Positions 9,990-17,858 of a stretch of 49,221 nt of DNA are shown here, in pieces. The DNA lies in contig JACPDI010000046.1 of the NCBI GenBank assembly GCA_016184105.1, positions 1-49,221 on the forward strand. The letters run 5' to 3'. Each line of letters opens with the position of its first letter. Position 1 is the stretch's first letter. The DNA is from Acidobacteriota bacterium (GTDB taxonomy: Bacteria; Acidobacteriota; Vicinamibacteria; Vicinamibacterales; 2-12-FULL-66-21). The translations under genes were made by a program, and so were the position numbers. The notes under the pieces are model-generated. The model saw only the letters and a list, made by a program, of their open reading frames with translations, ran no database searches and was not told the origin of the DNA.

Positions 9990-10760
9990 TTATGACTTGT
10001 TGCCTTCGACGATCCGTGCGGCGCCGGCCTGGTTGCCTTTCCGCATCTCGTTCATCAACGCGATGGTGTCCTGCAGGAGCCCGATCTTGCGGCGCAGCGC
10101 CTCGAAGAGGCTTTCACGCGCCGGCTGGTTCTGCGGCTCGGTGCTGAGCGCCGTTCGGCTTTCGGCGATTGCCCGGTCGATGACTTCCAGGTTGCGCTTC
10201 ACGGTCGCCGCGACCTGCGGGTCGAGCGAGCTTTGATCGCTCGCCGCGACCTGCTCGAGACCGCTGATCGCCCGCTCGTAGTGTTCCTCGGCCATCCTGA
10301 GCTCCGCCTCTACGCCTTCGACGGAGGCGCCGCCCCCTGCGTTGCCGGCCGCGGCCGGACGGGCGCCGGTCTCCGCGTGCCCGGCTTCCTGCGTGGCTGC
10401 CCCGGACGGTGCGGTCGGCAGCGCGGGGCGACGCGTCCAGGTCAGCATCAACGAGAGCCCCACCGCCGCGACGAGCATCGCGGCAATCGCGCCCCACTGC
10501 CAGAGCGCGGCGCGCGACGGCGCGCGGTCATCGCGCACGCCCTGCTCGCGCAGGCGTGCGGCGACGCGCGGCCAGAGCGAGTCGGGCAGCGGCGAACGCG
10601 GCAGCACGGACGCCTCGCGGCCGAGCGCCCGCAAGTCGTCGAGCAGCGCGCGACAGTCGTCGCAGGCCTCGATGTGCGCCTCGACGCGCGGCCGGTGCGC
10701 CGGGTCGAGCGACCCGTCAACCAGCGCGCTGATCGATTCGGCGAAATCGTCGCAGGTCAC
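9990..10760 (-). CDS. Membrane-bound anti-sigma factor with zinc finger
   Basis: 256 aa. The N-terminal anti-sigma domain has the ZAS/zf-HC2 pattern, C3 and then H29-x3-C33-x2-C36. One transmembrane helix lies at about 86-108 (WQWGAIAAMLVAAVGLSLML). The roughly 140-residue extracytoplasmic part is helical and charged and could act as sensor (AEEHYERAISGLEQVAA). The start ATG overlaps the sigma-factor stop by 4 nt, which is how cognate sigma/anti-sigma pairs are usually arranged. By family it sequesters its sigma at the membrane until an envelope signal releases it. Confidence 0.9.
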   Translation of the reverse strand: MTCDDFAESISALVDGSLDPAHRPRVEAHIEACDDCRALLDDLRALGREASVLPRSPLPDSLWPRVAARLREQGVRDDRAPSRAALWQWGAIAAMLVAAVGLSLMLTWTRRPALPTAPSGAATQEAGHAETGARPAAAGNAGGGASVEGVEAELRMAEEHYERAISGLEQVAASDQSSLDPQVAATVKRNLEVIDRAIAESRTALSTEPQNQPARESLFEALRRKIGLLQDTIALMNEMRKGNQAGAARIVEGNKS

Positions 10761-11359
10761 CGGTCCCCTCTCAAGCTTTCCCTCAGCCTCAGCCTCGCCT
10801 TGTGCAGCTGCGACTTCGACGTCCCTTCCGAGATCCCGAGCAGCTTCGCGATCTCGCGGTGCTCGAGGCCTTCCACGTCGTGGAGCACGAACACCGTGCG
10901 CCCGCCCTGGGGCAGGCGCGCGATCGCGCTCCTCAAGTCCATGCGCTCGACGACGCTGTCACGGCGCGCCCGGGGCTGCGGGGCGCCAACCGGCTCGTCG
11001 AGCGAATCGGTGGCCTGCCCCTCGCGCGCCGCGCGGCTCCGCAGCCGGTCCAGGCACTGGTTGACGGCCAGCTTGTAGAGCCACGTGCCCAGCGCCGCCT
11101 CACCACGAAACGAATCCAGGCGCCTATGCGCCGCGAGGAACGTGTCCTGAACGGCGTCTTCCGCGTCGGCGGTGCTGCCCAGCATGCGGACGGCGAGGTT
11201 GAACAGCCGTGCCGCGTGCTGCCCGTACAGCTCTTCGAACGCCCCCAGCTCGCCGCGCCGGCAGCGCTCGACGAGCGCGGCATCCGCGGCGCGGGCGGAC
11301 ACGATCGGATGCACCTCGGCCAGGCCGTCCACGCGCTTCGTCAAGTTAGACGGGGCCAT
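10757..11359 (-). CDS. ECF-type RNA polymerase sigma factor
   Basis: 200 aa sigma-70 family protein with only regions 2 and 4. Region 2 lies at about 25-95 (AFEELYGQHAARLFNLAVRM, then DAEDAVQDTFLAAHRRLDSF and LGTWLYKLAVNQCLDRLRS). Region 4 lies at about 140-195 and has the HTH LEHREIAKLLGISEGTSKSQ. It is coupled by a 4-nt overlap to its anti-sigma gene. ECF sigmas usually control their own operon; the GGAACTT-type box at 42189 is a candidate target elsewhere. Its start overlaps the end of the methyltransferase gene by 14 nt. Confidence 0.93.
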   Translation of the reverse strand: MAPSNLTKRVDGLAEVHPIVSARAADAALVERCRRGELGAFEELYGQHAARLFNLAVRMLGSTADAEDAVQDTFLAAHRRLDSFRGEAALGTWLYKLAVNQCLDRLRSRAAREGQATDSLDEPVGAPQPRARRDSVVERMDLRSAIARLPQGGRTVFVLHDVEGLEHREIAKLLGISEGTSKSQLHKARLRLRESLRGDR

Positions 11360-11696
11360 GGGGAACTCGAGTTGCCCGGGCGTATCGAATGTCCCGAAAG
11401 CCGCGGATCCGCCCGTTGGCGACGACGACCCCCTCCGCCTGCAGCAGGGCGCGCTTCAACCCCTCACTGCCACCGTAGCCGCCGAGCCGGCCGCCGGACG
11501 CAATCACGCGGTGGCACGGAACGCCCGGGTCGGTGCACGTGCGCATGATCGTTCCCACGGCGCGCCAGGCGCGGGGGCGCCCCGCGAGCCGCGCCACGTC
11601 GCCATAGGTGGCGACGCGGCCCACGGGGATGCGCCGCACCGCCGAGAGCACGCGCGCCCTGAACTCAGAACGCGATCCTGGCGCCGATACCCGCAT
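11346..11696 (-). CDS. ogt: Methylated-DNA--protein-cysteine methyltransferase domain protein
   Basis: 116 aa. The sequence is the DNA-binding/catalytic domain of O6-alkylguanine-DNA alkyltransferase, with an RARVLSAVRRIPVGRVATYG helix, the recognition-helix region AWRAVGTIMR, and the PCHRV active site with the acceptor cysteine at C61, followed by GGRLGGYGG. Because the Cys is present it is not an alkyltransferase-like (ATL) protein. The usual N-terminal ribonuclease-like domain is absent. The first in-frame ATG (11694-11696) lies inside the 3' end of the upstream beta-barrel gene, a 32-nt overlap; a GTG about 14 codons further in is an alternative start. Confidence 0.85.
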   Translation of the reverse strand: MRVSAPGSRSEFRARVLSAVRRIPVGRVATYGDVARLAGRPRAWRAVGTIMRTCTDPGVPCHRVIASGGRLGGYGGSEGLKRALLQAEGVVVANGRIRGFRDIRYARATRVPHGPV

Positions 11697-12420
11697 GCAA
11701 CCCGCCCGCGTCGATCTCTCTGACCTCGCGGCCCGTGGGGGCGAGGCTGACCGTTCCCTTCGAATAGCGCAGCAACCCGCCGACGCCGAACCTGCGGGTG
11801 AACATCCACCCGGCGTCCACCCCGGTGTTGACTCCCCATCCGGTGCCCTGCAGCACCTGGAGATTTGCGCTGGCGAAGGTTGCCGTGTCGAACGGATAGG
11901 ATTCGCTGGCCGTGACGGCGCTGACGACCTTCTGCTCGACGTTGAAATGGCTCGGCCCGCCGGAGAACGCGAAGTACAGGCGTTCGGTGGCCGCCACGCG
12001 ATATACGGCCTGCACGTGGATGCCGCGCTCGACGTGCCGTGCGGGAACGGCCCCTTCCACCTGTCGATGCGCGCCGATGAGCAGCGGGTGCGGGATCCGG
12101 GCGACGATTTCGACATCGTTCGTGCCATTCGCCATCGAGACGGATACACCGAGCCCGAAGTTCCCGGCCAGCCGTACCACCGCGCCGCCGTCAAAGAGCG
12201 CGCCGGTGGGAACCTCGTAGCGCGTTTCGACTGCCGCCTCCTCGCCGGGGATGTTGCCGGAGTTCGGGTGCAGGAAGGTGAGGTCATCCTCGAACGTGGA
12301 GGATGTCGCCTGGAACGCGCCGTTGAGGCTGATGGTGACGCGTCCAGGCCACGCCTGTGCGAGCCCCTGGTGGGGCAGGCCGGCCAGCGCGAGCAGCGTG
12401 AACGCGAGCATGCGTCGCAC
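11665..12420 (-). CDS. Outer-membrane beta-barrel protein
   Basis: 251 aa with a signal peptide (MRRMLAFTLLALAGLPHQG, cleavage near LAQA). The mature part is rich in amphipathic strands (FGLGVSVSMANGTNDVEIVA, RLYFAFSGGPSHFNVEQKVV, WGVNTGVDAGWMFTRRFGVG) and ends in Phe (HAGIGARIAF), as barrels do. No ligand or enzyme motif is visible. It follows the M4 protease gene by 7 nt and overlaps the alkyltransferase gene, so it belongs to the same transcription run. Confidence 0.75.
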   Translation of the reverse strand: MRRMLAFTLLALAGLPHQGLAQAWPGRVTISLNGAFQATSSTFEDDLTFLHPNSGNIPGEEAAVETRYEVPTGALFDGGAVVRLAGNFGLGVSVSMANGTNDVEIVARIPHPLLIGAHRQVEGAVPARHVERGIHVQAVYRVAATERLYFAFSGGPSHFNVEQKVVSAVTASESYPFDTATFASANLQVLQGTGWGVNTGVDAGWMFTRRFGVGGLLRYSKGTVSLAPTGREVREIDAGGLHAGIGARIAF

Positions 12421-12427
12421 GATGGCC

Positions 12428-14047
12428 TCAGTTCACTCCCACGGCGGACCACGCTTCGGCGACCGCCCGCTCAGCCGCGCTGCCGGCGCCGTACAGGTCC
12501 CTGGCGGCCTGGAGCGTCACGGCGCGCGCCGTCGCAAAGTTGGCGCTCGCGGGCATCAGCGCCGTGAACGCCCGGTAGAAAATCTTTTCAATCTGCCCAC
12601 GATTGGCCGCCCCGACACCGGTCACGGCCTGCCCGGAGGTCCGGTTTGTCCCACCCTCGATCGCGAGGAAAAAGGCGTGGCCGGGAATCGTGGCGTTCAG
12701 GTGCACGCCTCCGTTGTCGTCCGCGCCGGTGAATCGCCGCGAGTAGTGATCGGGGTCGTTGAATATCGACGGATTGGCCAGGTTACGGACGCCGCCGGGC
12801 CGGACGACGTCCTCGCCGATGCTGTAATCCGCCGTGCGCGGCCCGCTGCCCGGGGTCTGGAACATGAATTCGACGCCCACGGCCATCACGTCCGAGAAGG
12901 CCTCGTTGAGCGCTCCGGACTCGTTCTCGTACACCAGATTCGACGTGTAGTCGGTCACACCGTGCGTCAGCTCATGAGCGATCACGTCGAGCCCGGCGGC
13001 GAAAAAGTCCACCGTCTGCCGGAACGGCAGCAGGACGTATCCCGGGGGCAGCCCCTCGCCGTACACCATGACGCCGTCGCCGGCGTAGAACGCGTTCAGG
13101 TAAAAGAGCCCGATGATGTCGTTTGGCTGCGTCAGGAGGTCCTGGCGATTCACCGGGTGCACGATACTGAGCAACCGGATGTTGCGCCCGTCGAGCCCCG
13201 CGCGGTTGTGGCGTTTGAAAAAATAATCGTACGTGAACCCTGAGTACGCGTGGGCGTCGACCGTCGCGCCGTCCGTCCAGTCGTTGTCGGAATCCACCGC
13301 CACGTCGGAAAGATCGAGAGTCGCCTGGCCGTTGAGGAAGGCCAGCGTGCGCGCGATGTTTCCCCTCATGTTGAAGCTGATGATTTCCGGCGGCCTGAGG
13401 GCATCGATCGTGTAGTACTGGCCCAGGTTCGCTGACGCGCTGATCTTCTTCGTGTCGCCGAGCACGCCCGTGCCTTTGCCGACGGCCGACTGGGTCTTCA
13501 GGTCGCTCACCTGTTTCAGAACGGCGCCGCTCTTCGCGTCAACGAAGTACACCATCAGCGCGTCGTTTGTCATCACGCGCGCGCGCCACGCCAGCGCGTA
13601 GCCGCCGGCGTCGAGCGGCAGGATCGCCAGCACCGGCATCTTCGAGGCGCCGAGCGCCTGTCCTGTCAACTTCTCGAGCACCGCCGCCGCGTCTTCCGCC
13701 GTGATCGCCGGCGTGACATCCAGGTCGATCCCGTCGTAGAGCGTGCCGAAGACCGAGAGGGTCTGGCCCGCCGCGAGCTGGCGTGTCACGTCCGCGCCGT
13801 ACACGCGCACGCCCTTGTAATACTGCAGCGCGCGTTCGTGCGTCCGTCCGGGGACATCAACGTCCGCGATCATCCGTTCCACGCGCAGTTCGCCGCCGCG
13901 CTGCATCGCGTCCACGTGCTGATCCCATTGGCGCAGCTCGGGCACGCTTGCCGGCGCCACGCGCCGCATCCCCGGGTGTTGTTGCGCGTGGGCGGTTGCC
14001 GCGAGCGCTCCGCACGCCGCGAGGGCGATGAGCAGGTGCCTGGACAT
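12428..14047 (-). CDS. M4-family (thermolysin-like) secreted metalloprotease
   Basis: 539 aa with a signal peptide (cleavage near 22). It has an N-terminal propeptide of FTP/PepSY type (about 40-190) and then the peptidase domain. The zinc motif is HELTH at 358-362 and the third ligand is E382 in NEAFSD. The later segment NGGVHLNATIPGHAFFLAIE carries the transition-state histidine region expected for M4. By family it is an extracellular neutral protease activated by removal of the propeptide. It lies 8 nt downstream of the PafA-like phosphatase. Confidence 0.94.
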   Translation of the reverse strand: MSRHLLIALAACGALAATAHAQQHPGMRRVAPASVPELRQWDQHVDAMQRGGELRVERMIADVDVPGRTHERALQYYKGVRVYGADVTRQLAAGQTLSVFGTLYDGIDLDVTPAITAEDAAAVLEKLTGQALGASKMPVLAILPLDAGGYALAWRARVMTNDALMVYFVDAKSGAVLKQVSDLKTQSAVGKGTGVLGDTKKISASANLGQYYTIDALRPPEIISFNMRGNIARTLAFLNGQATLDLSDVAVDSDNDWTDGATVDAHAYSGFTYDYFFKRHNRAGLDGRNIRLLSIVHPVNRQDLLTQPNDIIGLFYLNAFYAGDGVMVYGEGLPPGYVLLPFRQTVDFFAAGLDVIAHELTHGVTDYTSNLVYENESGALNEAFSDVMAVGVEFMFQTPGSGPRTADYSIGEDVVRPGGVRNLANPSIFNDPDHYSRRFTGADDNGGVHLNATIPGHAFFLAIEGGTNRTSGQAVTGVGAANRGQIEKIFYRAFTALMPASANFATARAVTLQAARDLYGAGSAAERAVAEAWSAVGVN

Positions 14048-14055
14048 CGAACCTC

Positions 14056-15669
14056 CTAGGGCTGAACCGGCAGGACGCGGCCGTCAGGCGTGTCAAACCT
14101 GATCTGCGCGAGCCGCCCGAGCGTGGGTGCGATGTCCGCGGGGGTGGCGGGCTCGGCGAGCCGCGCCGCGCGTACCGATCCCCCGAAGAAGATGATCGGC
14201 ACGCGCTGATCGTAATCGTGCGGCGTGCCGTGCGTCGTCGCGGCGGCAGACGCAATCCAGAGACGTTTCGGCACGAGGATCAGATCGCCGCTGCGTCCCT
14301 TGAAGTATCCGAGCGCCGCCGCGCGCTGGAACGGATCGTCAGCGCGGACGCGGTGAAGCTCCGATGCCTCGAAGACGCGCTGCACGCCGCCAGAGGCCAG
14401 GATGGCCTGCTTCACCGCCTCGAGGGCCCTGGGCCGCTCGACAATCCGGTCCCAGGCGCCCGGCGCGAAATACAGATCGGTGTAAAGCACGGCGGCGACG
14501 TACTGGCCCGGCCCGAGCAGCGGCTGCAGCGCCGCGTCGACCGCGCGCGCCACGCCCCGCGTGTCGATCCGCCCGGCGTCGTGCCCCTCGCCCTTCATCC
14601 GTTCCGGAATGGGCGCGACGCCGTGGTCGGCCGTCAGTGCGAGCACGTAGTGTCCGCGCCCCACGCGCTCGTCGAGCCGCGCCAGCAGGGCGCCGATCGT
14701 CTGATCGAGGCGGGCGAGCATGTCCTGGATTTCGTGGCTGTCGGGACCGAACGCGTGGCCGACGATATCGAGCGCCGAGAAGCTGACGCTCAGGAAATCG
14801 GTTGCCGGCCCTTGTCCAAGCTTGTATCCGTCGATGGCGGCGGCGGCGAGCCGCTGCAGGTAGGCATCGGAGAGCGGGCTGGCCTGCCACGCCGCGAAGA
14901 ACTGCGGAATGTCGATCGGATGCGGGAACAAAGCGGTCCATCCGGCCGGCGGCTTCTCGCCCACGCCGTCGTCCGGGCCGGAATACGCGTCCTCGGGCAG
15001 CAGTTTCGTCCACGGCCCGGAGCTGCGCTCTGATGCGAGGGGAAACGCCGCCAGCGTGTCCCGTGCGAACGGTGGAAGCTCCTGTGCGAAGGCGGTCGAC
15101 GTGACGAACGTTCCGCCGGCGCCGAACCAGACCGTCGCGTCAGACTGCCGGCCCGCCGGCATGATGGCGGAACGCCCCTTGAGGGAGATCGTGACCACGC
15201 GACCGCCGGACGCCTTCACACGCCCGGCAAACGTGCTTCCCTGGAGCTTTGCGGCGCTGTCCCCTCCGGCGATGGAGCCGCCGGAGGTCACCGTCTGCAC
15301 GCGATCGTCCGCCGTGCACTCGACGACTCGGCCGCGCTCGCGCTCGAACCACGAGTTCATCACGATGCCGTGGCTCCGAGGGAAGCGTCCGGTCGAGATC
15401 GTGGCGTGGCCGGGACAGGTGACCGTGCTGGCGTACGGATACGCGCCGTTGGTGTACCACGCGCCTTCCTGCATCAGGCGCTTCAGCCCGCCGTTCCAGC
15501 GCGCGCTGTAGCGCTCGAGATAGTCAGCGCGCAATTGGTCCACGACGAGCAGCACCACGAGGCGCGGGCGCGGGGACGCCTGGGTGCCGGCGGCCGCCGG
15601 CGGGTGCGTCACACCCGCCGTCACGCACGCAGCGGCAGCCACGACGACAGCGAATCCTCTTCGGGTCAT
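14056..15669 (-). CDS. PafA-like alkaline phosphatase
   Basis: 537 aa, exported (hydrophobic start MTRRGFAVVVAAAACVTAGV). Alkaline-phosphatase superfamily residues are visible: D44 in VVDQLRADY, the Thr nucleophile T84 in TCPGH, N105, the K164-x-R166 pair (SLKGR) that marks PafA-type monoesterases, then LDIVGHAFG, LTADHGVAP and HGTPHDYD for the two-zinc site. By family it releases phosphate from organic monoesters. I chose ATG 15669 rather than the upstream ATG 15693 because it gives a 4-nt ATGA overlap with the preceding stop and a better signal sequence. Confidence 0.88.
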   Translation of the reverse strand: MTRRGFAVVVAAAACVTAGVTHPPAAAGTQASPRPRLVVLLVVDQLRADYLERYSARWNGGLKRLMQEGAWYTNGAYPYASTVTCPGHATISTGRFPRSHGIVMNSWFERERGRVVECTADDRVQTVTSGGSIAGGDSAAKLQGSTFAGRVKASGGRVVTISLKGRSAIMPAGRQSDATVWFGAGGTFVTSTAFAQELPPFARDTLAAFPLASERSSGPWTKLLPEDAYSGPDDGVGEKPPAGWTALFPHPIDIPQFFAAWQASPLSDAYLQRLAAAAIDGYKLGQGPATDFLSVSFSALDIVGHAFGPDSHEIQDMLARLDQTIGALLARLDERVGRGHYVLALTADHGVAPIPERMKGEGHDAGRIDTRGVARAVDAALQPLLGPGQYVAAVLYTDLYFAPGAWDRIVERPRALEAVKQAILASGGVQRVFEASELHRVRADDPFQRAAALGYFKGRSGDLILVPKRLWIASAAATTHGTPHDYDQRVPIIFFGGSVRAARLAEPATPADIAPTLGRLAQIRFDTPDGRVLPVQP

Positions 15670-16127
15670 CGTCGGAGAAGCGGGAAATAGCATATCGCGC
15701 CGACGAGCACATCGTAGACGGCGGACGCGATGAAGAACCAGCGGGGGCCGACGTCAGGACTGAGCCATCCGGGGCGGTGCGCGATGGCGATGAGCGCGTG
15801 TGCGGCGAAGCCACCTGCGAGCAGCATCAACGCCTGGCGCGGATCCCTGGTGAGGGCGACCGCGGCCAGTGCCACGAACCCGGCGGCAAACGTCACGTCG
15901 AGCGCGCCCGACGGAACGCCCTCGTAGGCGGCCGCCAGCCCCATGGAAGTTCCCGCGGTGACCGCGAGCAGGAGCGATGCGAGGCGCACGACGCGGAATT
16001 CCGCGATCAGCCGTTCCGGGGTGCCGCCGGGGACGGCCCCGGCGCGCGCCGCAAGCCAGGCGAGCGCGCCGCCCAGCGCGACAAACGCCGCGACCAGGGC
16101 GCGCAGGGTTTCGGTGCCCGGCAGCAT
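15666..16127 (-). CDS. Small integral membrane protein, function unknown
   Basis: 153 aa with about five hydrophobic segments (roughly 8-28, 45-65, 75-92, 98-118, 128-150) and short charged loops. The segment RWFFIASAVYDVLVGAICYF near the end is strongly membrane-like. I recognise no family. The ATG follows the amidohydrolase stop directly (TAGATG) and its own stop overlaps the phosphatase start by 4 nt, so it is almost certainly translated with both. Confidence 0.75.
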   Translation of the reverse strand: MLPGTETLRALVAAFVALGGALAWLAARAGAVPGGTPERLIAEFRVVRLASLLLAVTAGTSMGLAAAYEGVPSGALDVTFAAGFVALAAVALTRDPRQALMLLAGGFAAHALIAIAHRPGWLSPDVGPRWFFIASAVYDVLVGAICYFPLLRR

Positions 16128-17855
16128 CTACTCCGGCGCGCCCGCGCCGCCCGCCGGCGTCGCGCCCGCGTCGTAGACGATGCGGCCGCCGATGATCGTC
16201 TTGAGCACCGTGGTGGTCAGGATCTCGCGTTCGGGCACGGCCATCACATCGCGCGACAGCACGACGAGATCCGCGATCTTGCCGGCCTCGAGCGATCCCA
16301 GGTCCTTCTCCATGTGCGCCGCGTAGGCGGCATCGATCGTGAACGACTTGAGCGCTTCTTCACGCGACAGGCGCTGCCCGGGCATCCAGCCGCCGGCCGG
16401 GTGTCCCCGGGGATCCTGCCGCGTGATGGCGGCATACAGGCCGAGCATGGGATTGGGTTCTTCGACGGGAAAGTCCGAGCCGTTGGCCAGGACGGCGCCA
16501 GACCTCATCAGCTTCCGCCACACGTACGCCCCTTCCGCGGTGCGCTCGGGCCCGATGCGTGTCGGCACCCAGGGCATGTCGGACGTGGCGTGCGTGGACT
16601 GCATCGAGGCGATCACGTTCAGCTTCGCGAATCGTGGAATGTCCTGGGCGTCGAGGATTTGCGCGTGCTCGTCGCGCATCCGCAGCGCGCGCGCGCCCGG
16701 GACCTCCGACTGCACGCGCTCGAAGACGTCGAGCACCTCGCGGTTCGCGCGGTCGCCGATCGCATGGATGCACGTCTGGAAGCCGGCCTTCGAGGCTTCC
16801 AGCGTCTGCTGGTAGACCTCTTCGGGCGGCGTGGTCAGCAGGCCGCGCGTCTCGGGGCGATCGCTGTACGGCTCGAGCAGCGCCGCCCCGTACGATCCCA
16901 GCGCGCCATCAGCCGAAATCTTGATGGCGCGTACCGTGAGGTGGCCCTTTCCATAGTTGACGATCGGGCCGCGGTTGAAATACGGGCGCAGCCGCTCGAG
17001 CCGATCGCGGAGCATCACGTACAGCCGCGTCTGAAGGCGGCCGTCATCGACGAGCTGTTCATACGCCTCGACCAGGTCGCCGGAGACCCCCGCGTCGTGC
17101 ACCATCGTGAGGCCGAGGCGCCGGCACTCCCTGTCGGCGCGGAGGATCGCATCGATCGTCTGCTCGCGCGACGGGGCGGGGATCTTCTGCGCGACCAGCC
17201 GCTGCGCCGTGTCGATGAGGACGCCGGTCGGATTGCCCTCCTTGTCGCGGATGATCTCGCCGCCTGGCGGGTCGGGGGTGCCCCGTGTCACGCCGCCGAG
17301 GGCCAGCGCGCGGCGGTTCGCGAGCCCCGCGTGCCCATCCACCCGCGTCAGGTACACGGGGTTGGCGGGCGCCGCGGCGTCGAGCTTGCCGGCGGTCGGG
17401 AACGCCTTGTCCGTCCAGTCGTTCTGGTCCCAGGCGCGGCCGAGAATCCACTCGCCCGGCCGTGACTGCGCGGCGGCCTCGCGCACCATTTCCACGATCT
17501 GGTCGTAGCTGGTCGTGCCGCGAAAGTCGAGACGCTGCAGGCTTTGCCCGAGCCCCGTGAAATGGCCGTGCGCGTCCTGCAGGCCCGGCACGATGGTGGC
17601 GCCCCGCAGGTCGAAGATGCGGGTGGCGGGCCCGCGCAGCGCAAGCGCGTCGGCGCTGCTGCCGACGCGCAGGATCCGGTCACCGCGAATCGCGATGCCC
17701 TCGGCGCGGGGCCGGGCCGCATCGACGGTGTAGATGCGCGCATTGTGGAGGATGAGATCCGCGGGCGCCTGCGGCGCCGCCGGGGAAGAGGGCTGCGCGC
17801 CGGCAGAAGCCCCGGCCAGCGCGAGAACGAGGAGCGCCGCGACGTGTGTGCGCAT
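16128..17855 (-). CDS. Exported amidohydrolase (YtcJ/amidohydrolase-3 family)
   Basis: 575 aa with a signal peptide (cleavage near 20, SAGAQP). The metal-dependent amidohydrolase fold is shown by DAHGHFTGLG (first HxH), VDGHAGLANRRALAL, the later HAIGDRANREVL, and GSDFPVEEPNPM with the catalytic Asp. The N-terminal beta-sandwich segment (LILHNARIYTVDAARPRAEG) and the C-terminal AGKIADLVVLSRD are typical. The substrate of YtcJ-like proteins is generally not known. It starts 3 nt after the M14 peptidase stop. Confidence 0.9.
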   Translation of the reverse strand: MRTHVAALLVLALAGASAGAQPSSPAAPQAPADLILHNARIYTVDAARPRAEGIAIRGDRILRVGSSADALALRGPATRIFDLRGATIVPGLQDAHGHFTGLGQSLQRLDFRGTTSYDQIVEMVREAAAQSRPGEWILGRAWDQNDWTDKAFPTAGKLDAAAPANPVYLTRVDGHAGLANRRALALGGVTRGTPDPPGGEIIRDKEGNPTGVLIDTAQRLVAQKIPAPSREQTIDAILRADRECRRLGLTMVHDAGVSGDLVEAYEQLVDDGRLQTRLYVMLRDRLERLRPYFNRGPIVNYGKGHLTVRAIKISADGALGSYGAALLEPYSDRPETRGLLTTPPEEVYQQTLEASKAGFQTCIHAIGDRANREVLDVFERVQSEVPGARALRMRDEHAQILDAQDIPRFAKLNVIASMQSTHATSDMPWVPTRIGPERTAEGAYVWRKLMRSGAVLANGSDFPVEEPNPMLGLYAAITRQDPRGHPAGGWMPGQRLSREEALKSFTIDAAYAAHMEKDLGSLEAGKIADLVVLSRDVMAVPEREILTTTVLKTIIGGRIVYDAGATPAGGAGAPE

Positions 17856-17858
17856 GGA

